Source: Trametopsis cervina
Taxonomy: Eukaryota; Basidiomycota; Agaricomycetes; Polyporales; Irpicaceae
Reading direction: 5' to 3'
Assembly (NCBI GenBank): GCA_022385755.1
Contig: MU278399.1
Location: 1 to 25,811 of the forward strand
DNA: 25,811 bases
Under the pieces are notes generated by a model. The model searched no databases, had not been told where the DNA came from, and saw nothing but the letters and a program-made list of their open reading frames with translations. Both the position numbers and the translations under genes were made by a program. Positions 1 to 9,306 of this stretch are shown piece after piece. The stretch's first letter is position 1. Each line of letters opens with the position of its first letter.

Positions 1-36
1 CTATGTAGGGTTATTGGCCCTAATACCCTATTTACA

Positions 37-77
37 CTATATAGTACTAACATAGTACTATATAGCCCTATATAGGG
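37..77. repeat. AT-rich hairpin plus short palindrome
   Basis: Bases 37-49 (CTATATAGTACTA) are the exact reverse complement of 53-65, leaving a three-base loop, and 66-77 (CCCTATATAGGG) is a perfect 12-base palindrome directly next to it. This is read straight from the sequence. The role is unknown. It could be a decayed end of a small inverted-repeat element or simply a local AT-rich cruciform. Confidence 0.7.
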
Positions 78-280
78 TAGACAATTTTTCCAGATGAACA
101 ACCCAATCCAATTGAATGGGCGCACCAAGAAACGACATTGATCACGGGATCGAGAGGATGCCCGTGAGAGAAGAGAAAGACAAAGGGCAGGGGAAAGTTC
201 TTACTGACATCGCGTTTATATATGCTATTGCGAACCTGAAACACAAAAGTGTGTGAAAAACATCACGAAATGCATATAAG

Positions 281-360
281 GATCCTGCGATCTTGTGAGT
301 GAATTATACGAGTGGTATAAGATGCTGCAATTTTGTAAGTGGATCATACGGGCGGTATAA
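281..360. repeat. 40-base direct tandem duplication, two copies
   Basis: Bases 281-320 and 321-360 align without gaps at 32 of 40 positions. Seven of the eight differences are transitions. No function is apparent. The segment is not within a recognised gene. Confidence 0.75.
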
Positions 361-904
361 GGCTAGTTACGATTCCTGAGGTACGAAGTAGAATCGTTCC
401 AATAACACTTGGCGCCTTGACATGTTGCGACAGTGACATTTTTGTCCCTATGCGTGGGAATTCTCATAAGACTACGATTTGAGTTCAGTATTTGCTTCAA
501 AGTTTGTATTGTTTTGATGCCATCATTTAATCTGTTACCTGGTAACGTTTCTTTCTATTCAGGCGCTTCTGTCTTGTTAACCAAACTCTCTTGATTTTTA
601 CAGCCTCTCTCTGCATGTTAAATTAGGTAATTTTTATACTAGCATGTAGGGACATCCATATTCTATACATTGGTCACCTTTATATACACAGTAACTGCCG
701 TTGTAACAGTAGATGAGGTAAACAAACATGCACGTTTTGATCGACTAATAGGCGCGCATACATAGACAGGTGTGGTGTAATTGATCTTCCCCTGCTCCGA
801 CCACGCAGAGATGAATTGATCGTCTCGTATTATTGTCACGTAGAGTACATAGCATATGCTTTCAACAAGAAAATATATGTTACCTTCAGTTGTGTAGTCA
901 TGTA

Positions 905-1166
905 ACAGCGTATCAGTGTCGGTTTGCTTCATGTCGATCACCGTCACGCCTTTTTTGTTACGTGTCCTTGACATGTATGTTACCTACAGTTACATACAGT
1001 ATTGATATAGTTTGCTTCACGTCGTTTACCGTCACCCCTTTTTCGTTACGTGTCCTTGACATGTATGTTACATACAGTATTGATATGGTTTGATTCACGT
1101 CGTTTACTATCATGTCTTTTTCGTTACGTGTCGTTGACATGTATGCTACATACGGTATTGGCATAC
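905..1166. repeat. 78-base tandem repeat array
   Basis: Two well-matched units of exactly 78 bases (997-1074 and 1075-1152) are preceded by a diverged, about 14 bases longer copy (about 905-996) and followed by a partial fourth copy to about 1166. Each unit contains GTTACGTGTC-TTGACATGTATG and the small inverted repeat GTATG/CATAC. The period is a multiple of three and one minus-strand frame stays open across the two good copies. The first copy shifts frame, however, so I do not call it coding. Confidence 0.8.
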
Positions 1167-1247
1167 AAGTCACATACAATAATGTGCGCGTGTTCAGATT
1201 ATTCCAAGAAACTTATTACATGCGAGAGCACAACGGGACCATACCAT

Positions 1248-3518
1248 TCATTTGCGGATGACCTCCTTTCCTTTTCCTGTCTTGACCCTTTTCTTCTGCT
1301 TGGTCTCGGCAGGATCCTTCGATGTATCGCTCTTCATGCGTTTGACCGATGGTTCAGGCGTCGAGGTGCGTTGCGGTGTAACACGCCGTTTCCGCTTAAC
1401 CGACGAGCCAGCCGCTTCCGTGTGTTCTGTTGGAGGTTGCCTCGATGTGGCTCCTCTCACTGGTTCCGTTGCTCCGATTGCTTTGCGGCTGGTGGATGAC
1501 GTGTTCTCGTTTGTGGCTAGTATGCTGTCGTTGATACTGCCTTTTACAGAGATCGCACTCTCCGTAACCAGAGAAAGCCCTGTGGTATGATTGAATCTGT
1601 CGTCGTAGTGTTAATACGCGCCTGTCTCGATACAATAAAATTGGTTTCGTTACCGTAATACGCAAGACTCATTGTCTTCTCCGTGCAGGCGAACTTCGGT
1701 AGATACCGTCAACCCGTACGCTTTCTGCATGTCATCCACGAATTTCATGATACGGTCGGTTATCCCAGATATGTGTTGTCTAAGTCGGGGTAAAGTTAGA
1801 TTAACCAACAACGGCGCAAGGTGCTAACACTTACTTATAGTCCTTGGTGGGCTTGACGGCATCAGGCGATGCCGGTCCATCGTCGATGTCAACATCTTCA
1901 GCGGGTGCTGAGGTTGCGTGCCCTTGAATGATAGTATCTCCCGCCGTTGTCTTGCTGTTGTCGATATGCTTGCCCGCGCTGACCGAGGTCGTTCCTTTTG
2001 TGCTTCCCACAACTTCGCTGACCGCCGTTCCCCTATGGCTGTGAGTCTTGGACTCGTCCGGAGCCGTTCTGCCCATGCGTCCGCGGTTCCCGAACCACGT
2101 TATGACACGCTGTCTATCTTTGTGAGTAGATGTAGGGTGTGTAAGCTGTGGTACTTACCGTTTTGAGATCGGCAGGCAGGCCTATGTTCAGCTTAGCAGC
2201 GCGAGCCTTTAAAGCATCCACGCTTTCGTCGACGATAGTGGACTTGCTTCGCACAGCCGCTGTTCGATACGCTTCGTATCTGGCTTCAACTACATCGCGC
2301 AGCTCTGGTATCCATTGCATTCTGTCCACGCCCACCGATTTATCGTTCGACGACTTGCTTGGCGTGTTCCCACTCATCTCTGTAACAACATTAGCATGTC
2401 TCATCCATTTGACATACATTACGTACCCTTCGCTGCCTCTTCGGGGGTCGTGTCAACTGACTGAACCTTTGTGGACGATTTGCGTGTTGTGTTGACTGCA
2501 TCTAGCAAGTTGGTAAGTTGTGTTGTGTTATATACCGATACGTTACCTACCTCGCGACGGTTTAGGTTGACGTGTTGATCTGCTGTTATCGGGGTGAGGT
2601 ACGTCTCCGCCGTCCGTACCGCCCTCGTCGCTTTTGTCGTCTTTTGCGTCGTCGATGTCATCAGTGTTCTCGACATTCCCTGTGCGATTGTCGTCGTTCT
2701 TGTTCTCGTTCTCGCTGTCGTTCTCGCTGTCCTCGTTGTCATTATCGCTGTCGTTATCGCTGGTGTTACCGTAATCAAACGGGCTGTCGCTGCTGTGACG
2801 TCCGCTCCCCTTCGAGCTCGGGGGTTCGTATGTTTCATCCGAGGCGTCGTCGTCGTCGGTGGTGCACGGCGTGCTTCCCTTTGAGCTCGGAGGATTGTAG
2901 TCTTCATCGTCTGTCGAATCCTCGTTTTCGATACCGACAGAGCCGGTGTTCTCACCGTGTACGTCATCGACTGCGATGCTCTCTGCCTTCTCCGACGTTT
3001 GCGACTCGTCTGATTCATCGTCGTTGTCCGTAGGTCCCTTATTATCGCCGTCGTCTTCATCGCTTTCATCCGGCTCGTTGTTCTTGTGTGTCGTTACATC
3101 CGCATGCCCGTTCTCCGCATCGCTTTCGTCTAACTCGTCTTCCTCGCTATTCGACCTGGCTTTGTCGTCCTTGATTTCCTTGGTTTCCTTCGACTCGTCG
3201 CCCGCAAGTCTCCCGTACCCGCCGTCTGGTTCATCGGCTGGGTCGTCTATATCATTCAGTTCAGTGTACTCCCTTGACATTGTAATTCAACGTACTTGGA
3301 TTCGCGGCCCCGTTATCCATGTCTGTCTGTTTGTCGTTGTCTGTGTCTTTTACGGTAGGCTGTATGTCGTTTTCGTGCTTCGTTGACTTTGACGAACGGG
3401 ATTGGCGTAGTCTGGCGGACCTGCGCGTTTTGTTCGTGTGATGTGAGTTTCCGGACTCAGACGGACGTCGGGCCTCCGATGCAGCACTGGCGCGTCCGGT
3501 GGGGGCGGGAGATGACAT
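1248..3518 (-). CDS. gene A: nuclear-type protein with homeodomain-like helix
   Basis: Seven exons on the minus strand: 3518-3296, 3246-2551, 2501-2427, 2379-2159, 2109-1835, 1779-1654 and 1596-1248. All phases agree and give 654 residues plus stop. Introns are 47-57 bases with donors GTACGT, GTAGGT, GTAAGT or GTAACG. The N-terminal half is Ser/Lys/Arg-rich and then strongly acidic (Asp/Glu/Ser), with a repeated motif YNPPSSKGS / YEPPSSKGS. Residues about 350-418 look like a diverged homeodomain: an ALKARAAKLNIGLP helix followed across the exon 4/5 junction by RVITWFGNRGRM, matching the recognition-helix pattern WFxNR. A smaller folded segment (KFVDDMQKAYGL) precedes a basic C-terminal tail rich in KR, probably a nuclear localisation signal. 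DNA binding is inferred; the rest of the protein is unrecognised. It shares orientation with gene B, about 560 bases away. No frame damage was seen. Confidence 0.8.
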
Positions 3519-4083
3519 AGCTGTGAGATTGAACGGTGCGTGTAGACACGATGTGGGAGCGGAGCAGACTTATGTTGGAAGGTGCGCGTAGACAAGACGA
3601 GGGAGAGGAGCAGAGTTATGTAGACACCAAAGACGGGCGATTACTGCAGCGTGTGTCTTACCTTCTTGAGAACGCCGTGTCGCATAACATTTACATAAAT
3701 GTCATGTGACCGTGTGTCTGTGTAAATTACATTGCGTCACAGTTTATCGCCCACCATTGCTACTACCTACATAAATGGTGCACTACTCGTTAACTCGCGA
3801 TCCTCATAAGCTTGTTTATGGTACGTTAGAATGTATTAGCATCGTTACAAATCATCGCGCTAAACACACACTGGTTGTCATCGACTTGTATGTAACCCGT
3901 TTGCCGCACACGTTCTTCCGATTCTACAGATGAAGTTAGTTAATGACTGTGGATGTGACATTCGTGCATACCATGGCATTTGGATTGTTCGGTGCTGAAT
4001 ATTTACGAGTTAAAACGTCGAACGCGACATATGAGCGATATTCAATCATGCATGTATTACACATTTTTGTAATCAACACCTTA
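3519..4083. promoter_or_regulatory. gene A upstream / gene B downstream region
   Basis: This gene-free stretch lies between the stop of gene B and the start of gene A, both on the minus strand. It should contain the promoter of gene A and the 3' end of gene B. Read on the minus strand, the part next to gene A is pyrimidine-rich (CTCTGCTCCTCTCCCTCG), as is common near fungal transcription starts. I see no clear TATA box. Confidence 0.5.
3529..3620. repeat. 46-base tandem duplication in gene A leader
   Basis: Bases 3529-3574 and 3575-3620 are two adjacent 46-base copies that differ at under ten positions. They lie immediately upstream of the gene A start codon and include the pyrimidine-rich tract (minus strand). 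The duplication may have doubled a transcription-start or binding element. Confidence 0.75.
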
Positions 4084-7000
4084 TCAAATTAGAAACGTAG
4101 ACAACCGATTCATATTGTCCCTGAACTTGTTGCTGTTACCTTTCCCCCTTTTCAGCTCACTGAGCCACTGATGACGAGTGAAATGTTTGGCTGTATTGTC
4201 GCGTATCTTGAGTAGGCGGTTCTGATACCAGCTCTCGTTTTCTAGCGTCCAGTACCCCATCTGGACGCCGCTCATTTGCCATATGTCATGCGGTGGCCAC
4301 CACGACACAAAAGACCCTTGCATCGCCGCATGTGAACGATCTGATTGGGCTAGAACAAGTCCTGGTCAGTATGCAACACCTACACAGATATCATTTTACG
4401 CACGGGTGAGTATGCGATACGTCCCGACGACTATGTCCAATTCTTGTATGCTCAGTTCGTCCTCGATGTAGGTCGTTCCGCGTAAGGACGTTTCCTGTAC
4501 CGTCCGGTCTGATTCTGGTCCTATGCATAGTGTTCGTATGCTTGCTGTGCCAATCGCTAATCGCCATACAATCCCCCCCTTCAGAAGGGCTGTTGGGCCT
4601 CGTGGTGATTTCAAAAATTCGTCACGTTGAATAACATATGCTTGATAATCGTCTAAGGTGAGTACGGTACGTGGAGGTTTGAGCCCCAGACCAATTGACC
4701 TGCCATCCAACAGTTCGTTCTGAGGTAGCAGATGTGATTCGGTACGCCAGTCGGTAGGGATATGTGTTCCGGTATGCGGGACACATTCTCGTATCAGCCG
4801 GATGGGTATCCCTCGGTCGATGAATGCGAGCATCAGTTGTTCCTTCGATGGGCCGAATCTTCCGCGTCTTGCATGCATGATGCTCGTGGCATCACGCACC
4901 AATAGCTTCCACGATCCCGTTTCCGCGATGTCATTCCCGTCTATCGACCTCACCAAGTACCAGATGGTTTCGCCATCTTCCACTGGATCGGCGCATATTT
5001 GTGCGTATTGAGTCTTAACTTGATCGTACGTCGATGGGTTGAGATCGCAAATTAAAGAAGGTGGAACCTCTCCTTCGAGAATATACGTTATAAAGTCGGC
5101 TGCAACGGCAAAGTCGTCGTCAGCCAACCCGTCACTCCTATCCCACGTCACCAGTGTTCGATAAAACTCAGCGCGTTTGTTTTGCTGGACCCAGACGTCT
5201 GCTTCATGGTGTATCACCGTCCATTCGGTATCCGGTGGTGGGGGTAGAAACCCGTACCGGTGCACCAATACCGACTTCGTACTCTCGGTAATAACTTGAG
5301 ACTCGTTGCCTGTTGGGGAAGATGTGGCCAGGATAGCCGACACATGCGATGTCATGCTCCCAGATGGGACGTATGATTCTATGGAGAACGCAGCCCCCAC
5401 GCGGTATCTCGTCTTGGGATAGACACGAGCGGCTGAGAACGTATCAAGCTCTTGCAGACTGGGTGCGAAGCGTTGTGATGTGGTTTCCGTAGGTCCTGGC
5501 TGACCAGGTTTACTCGCAGCCCGAGCTGTTGGGGACGCCGAACGTCGGCTGCGATTTGATGGATAAGTAGGACTGTCGTCCGTAGGCGATGCAGAACGTC
5601 GGCGACGGGTAGATAGGTGCGCATGGCTGTCGTCTGTCGCAGACGTGTCTTCGTTCCTGATGTTAGTTCCCTCGGATTGGTTTAAATCGCCCGTGTCGTG
5701 GAACCCGTCGGCTGTTTCGTATTCGCATATGTCGTATTCGTGCCGGAACGCGTTGTAACTTCTATGACTTGTACTTGTTGCCTCCCAGACGCTTTGCACT
5801 GATCGACTGTCCAACAGTCTTCTGATCTCGGTCCCTCGATCTTTATACCACATGTATACTACTGGGTCACCGTTTTGAGGTAAGGGCTGCCCGTATTGAG
5901 CGCGTTCTCGGGCCTTGCGTGCGAAATACTCGTCACGCGATTCGAAAGCCTCCAGTTGACGTTGGTTATTGGCGTCGCGCTCCATGAATTGTTTGTGTGT
6001 TTCCCCTGGCACTTGACGTGGACCGAAAAGCATATCACTGACCCACAACTGTTGGTGGGTTGGCTCCGTCGCAGCATTCGTGGCTTCGAGTGCCATGCGT
6101 TCATAGTCGATAACAAATTTACTCGTGCTACCTGCACGCCGCCTAACAAGTACGCCGGACGGTCTGGCCGATTTTGTAGCTTGGATGTAACTGTACGCCC
6201 ACGATGGGGTTTGTAGTGTATTCCCGTTCGCGGTTTCACGATCGTACTCGTCAATCAACGCCTTGTTGACAATCTTGTACATCGTTCGTCCCGGTGCGAA
6301 GTACGTCGATAGCTGTCCTATCAGACTCGTCTTGGCCGGTGGTCTGTTCGCGTCAAACTGAAACCACAAGGGTATACAGTTCCCGAGCTGCAACAGGGCT
6401 GGGATCTCTGCGTACCACTGCGTCCCGTCGTTGTGGTCGATATGTGTTGTGTCCACGAATGCCCCTATGCGGCGTACACTCCAATCGCATATCCAAGAAT
6501 ATTTGATGCCGTTGTATATCGTCTGAGGTATAATCCCATCGACCATCATGGCCGCCCACGCATCACCGTTATTTCTGAATGAAAGATGCATTAAAAGGTA
6601 TGAGATGAATGCGAATTGAAGGGTGAATGCTGCTCTTGCGTGGCCAACTGCTCTGGAAGCAAGAAATCTGGATTTGTACTCGGTTGTGTATCGATAGTTC
6701 GAGGGAGGGGGCGTTGTCCGCGTATCAAGATACAGCACGCCCGTCCGGCGCACTAGAAGCTGCTGTAAGTGCGAGGTGATCCCTTCCAGTGCTGACCATT
6801 GTTTCTGCACGTCCGACTTCAACCGGAACGAGTGTCGCTTCCCCGGCGTAGTGACCCTTTCAACAGTCGCTGTAGATGGCGATAGACATCCTAGCAGGGG
6901 TCCCTTGTACTCGATGATGGCAGGCACGAAAGCGAAGTAAAAGTATTCGTCGAATGCGTATCTGGTTTGTAGGCCGTCGACAGGTGATTCGAACGTTTCA

Positions 7001-7195
7001 TGTACTAAAGGAGGCGGGGGCAATACGCTTGAGTTCGGTGAGACGTAGACACCACGGTCTATTGTCCCAAAAATATGCACAGCAGTGTAGGTTCTCGTTA
7101 AATATTCTGTTATATTCTTTCTGTAAATGCGCGATGTCATTACTCATGCACTTGAAGTGTGATTTGGTCACTTACTCGGTGATACGTTCCCCCAT
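4084..7195 (-). CDS. gene B: 1000-residue agaricomycete family protein, function unknown
   Basis: Exons 7195-7176, 7120-4404 and 4349-4084 (minus strand) give 1000 residues. The first intron (donor GTAAGT, acceptor TTTACAG) adds a six-residue start; the alternative ATG at 7140 gives a protein of the same length without it. The last intron (donor GTGCGT, acceptor TTCTAG) is required to reach the C-terminal exon in frame. I recognise the layout from uncharacterised agaricomycete proteins: a globular N-terminal half (residues 1-350), a charged helix ETHKQFMERDANNQR (about 380-415), a PVVYMWYKDRG segment with SYNAFRHEYDICEYE (about 426-475), a low-complexity linker with RRSASPT twice (about 510-540), a second globular half, and a C-terminal SWWPPHDIW...GYW...WYQNRL block (after residue 925). 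No catalytic motif is evident. It is intact and divergent from the dioxygenase locus. Confidence 0.85.
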
Positions 7196-7551
7196 CGCAA
7201 ACCGACTACGATCCGTGTTCGACCTTTGGTTTTATCAACCACTAAGACGCTTCTAACGAGACTGTTGTCCTTATTACAGCACGGTTACTACCGAAGCTGT
7301 ATCAAGGTATTAACGGTTGGGTCGCGAGCGCGTCGTCGTTGGTTGTGTTTGCTGAGTACCAGTTGCGTCGTGTTGTGTCCGTTTCCAGTTACGCTGTAAC
7401 ATATAATGGAATACCGTATGTCAGTAAGTGTACGCCAGTAATCGCGTGACGTGATCGATAAGTACCGTAGAATGTCGTTCGACTTCGTAACTTTGTTGCG
7501 TGGGGTGCTGATGTACTCGTTGACGATAGACAAAGACGCGTTGGCTCATCC

Positions 7552-7587
7552 CGTGTCGAAGCGCCAGCATGCTGGCGCTTCGACACG
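7552..7587. repeat. perfect 36-base palindrome, copy 1
   Basis: The half-site CGTGTCGAAGCGCCAGCA is followed by its exact reverse complement with no loop, centred on the CATG between 7568 and 7571. All 18 pairs match. The same core recurs at 9145-9180. It could fold as a cruciform or serve as a symmetric protein-binding site. Confidence 0.9.
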
Positions 7588-9131
7588 CCGTTACGCAAGT
7601 CCCATTACGCAGATATCCAGTAGTCGACGACACTCTGTGCACATCGATGCGTCCGTATTATTTGCATTATCACATACCATGTAAATACGTGTACATATCG
7701 TGTAAAGGAACGCATTTACTGGAATTGAGACGCGACTTATGACGGATCTCATGGGCTGTATGGTAGACATCACGTCGCCCCTTCATGGCGTCGTGATTGC
7801 TGTTCCATACCATATCACGACGTACCTATTGCCCCACTTCCCCTTGCATGTGAGAGCATTGGACGCATATACCGCGTGCGCGATGGACGTTGAGTGCGAG
7901 TCTGTCTGTCCTGGAGGTATGCGCACCTTTGTTATCGCTCTACTTCCCTCGTCGTGAATAGTCGTGCTTTGCTTCAACGTCTATCATTGGGTAGGTGTGC
8001 GTGGTGAATGCTCGACGATGCTATGAGTACGTGTCGCTATGTGATAACTTTCTGTGGCGCACCTCTGAATGTGCATGGCGTCTGCAAGGAGATCCGTCGC
8101 GGCTTACTTATCTGATCATTTTACCGGATTCTCGTTCCTCGCCAGTCGCGGCTCGCTCGTCGTAGTCCCGCCCCTGTGTTTGACGACTCGGTTACTACCG
8201 ATGTCGTCTGAGAGTCGGAAGTGGGCGTCGTGCACTGTCGTTCAATTTGTGATGTTAATACGTGCTTTATACATTGTGAGTGTTACTTACATTCGTCAGG
8301 TCCGCATAGAATATGCGAACATCGTCAGTGTAGGCGTAAGCATAGGTATGGGTGTAGTGTAGGCATAGCCATCTGCGCCCCGGACTTCAACAGGACGTCT
8401 TTGGGTCTGTAGCCGCGCGCACGTGGTCACACGACAGACGCCAGCCCATCAATCTCGGTGGTTGGACCGGAGTTGTGTGTTCATCCAGACCACCACGTTT
8501 TTACCGCCATCCATCCCTCTATTGTTCGGCCTCTTTTGACGTCACGAGGACCCGCGCGACGGTTGCTGTAGACGACTTCGGTAGTGACCGAGTTGTTGAG
8601 GTACCGTATCGGCGAGTTCATCGACGGGTGGCCAGTGGAGATATATTCGGCGAGCAATTTTTTTTTGTGTCGAAAGGGAACGCGATTGGGTATCTGGTGA
8701 GTGTTTTGGTACATTCTCCTTCTGTTGAACATTTTAGTTTCACGTACATACCCAGTGCGACCTTGTGTTCCGCGCCACTGTCCCGTTACATGTTTACCTA
8801 ACAGTCGTTCCCGGTAGCCCGATAACTATGACGCATTCACGGGTGTGTCACGGTTGTCTACTTATGACGAACCTGTTGTTATTTTCTGCGGGTTCTCACG
8901 TTTTCTTACTGTCCTGTGTGTCACTCAATCCCTGCCCTCGCTTTTGTATGTGGGATTCTACAACTTAGTTAGCGTACTGTGTGTGTTTGGCGTTAGGAAC
9001 AACCTCACGGCCCGCTCGTGTAGGTATATTGTCGGTCAACCTCAATGTATACTGGTTGAGGGGCGGTTTTTTTTTCACCGTTTCATGCGTACAGTTTCTG
9101 AATGGTCGCCCCCAGATGCCACCATAATACG

Positions 9132-9193
9132 GCTTACATCACGTCGTGTCGAAGCGCCAGCATGTTGGCGCTTCGACACGACGTGATGTAAGC
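9132..9193. repeat. 62-base near-perfect palindrome, copy 2
   Basis: Arms 9132-9162 and 9163-9193 pair at 30 of 31 positions. The single mismatch is G9160 against T9165, beside the central CATG. The inner 36 bases equal the palindrome at 7552-7587 except for that one base. The outer 13 bases of each arm (GCTTACATCACGT) are new and still perfectly paired. It lies 114 bases before the dioxygenase start codon. Confidence 0.9.
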
Positions 9194-9306
9194 ATGATTT
9201 GTATCAGCTTTTACGTTGCGCCCTGTTGTTCGATAGTTCAAATCTTTTGTGAATGGTTGGAGGTTTCAGATCTGACGTTTGACTCACCAGAATACGGACC
9301 TCAACG

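Larger units (their letters stand above)
1..1247. other. gene-free left flank with repeats
   Basis: No reading frame here looks like a real gene. The open stretches (for example minus strand 663-974 and 958-1179) coincide with tandem repeats and show neither splice logic nor family resemblance. The stretch lies downstream of gene A, whose stop codon is at 1248-1250, so its right end should hold the 3' untranslated region of gene A. Local repeats are listed separately. Confidence 0.6.
7196..9306. other. gene-poor divergent intergenic region
   Basis: About 2.1 kb separate the divergent starts of gene B and the dioxygenase locus. The open frames here (for example plus 7739-7957, 8069-8362, 8475-8801) have no family resemblance, no splice logic and low-quality residue composition, so I do not call them. 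The only striking structures are the two palindromes at 7552-7587 and 9132-9193 and two runs of eight or more T near 8660 and 9068. The region must contain the promoters of both flanking genes. It could also hold decayed exons upstream of 9307. Confidence 0.55.

Noticed and set aside
1..30. Telomere-like CCCTA/TAGGG words at the left edge
   Set aside because: Only a few irregular copies occur, in both orientations, and there is no array of TTAGGG.
2572..3033. Plus-strand open frame rich in Arg and Cys
   Set aside because: It is the complement of the acidic repeat region of gene A, whose minus-strand splicing is fully phase-consistent.
3247..3295. ATG at 3280 as the start of gene A
   Set aside because: It lies inside a canonical 49-base intron (GTACGT to GATATAG) that joins the upstream exon starting at 3518 in phase.
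7739..9186. Several 70-110 codon plus-strand frames in the divergent region
   Set aside because: Overlapping frames, poor start contexts, no splice partners and no family resemblance; one of them merely reads through a palindrome.
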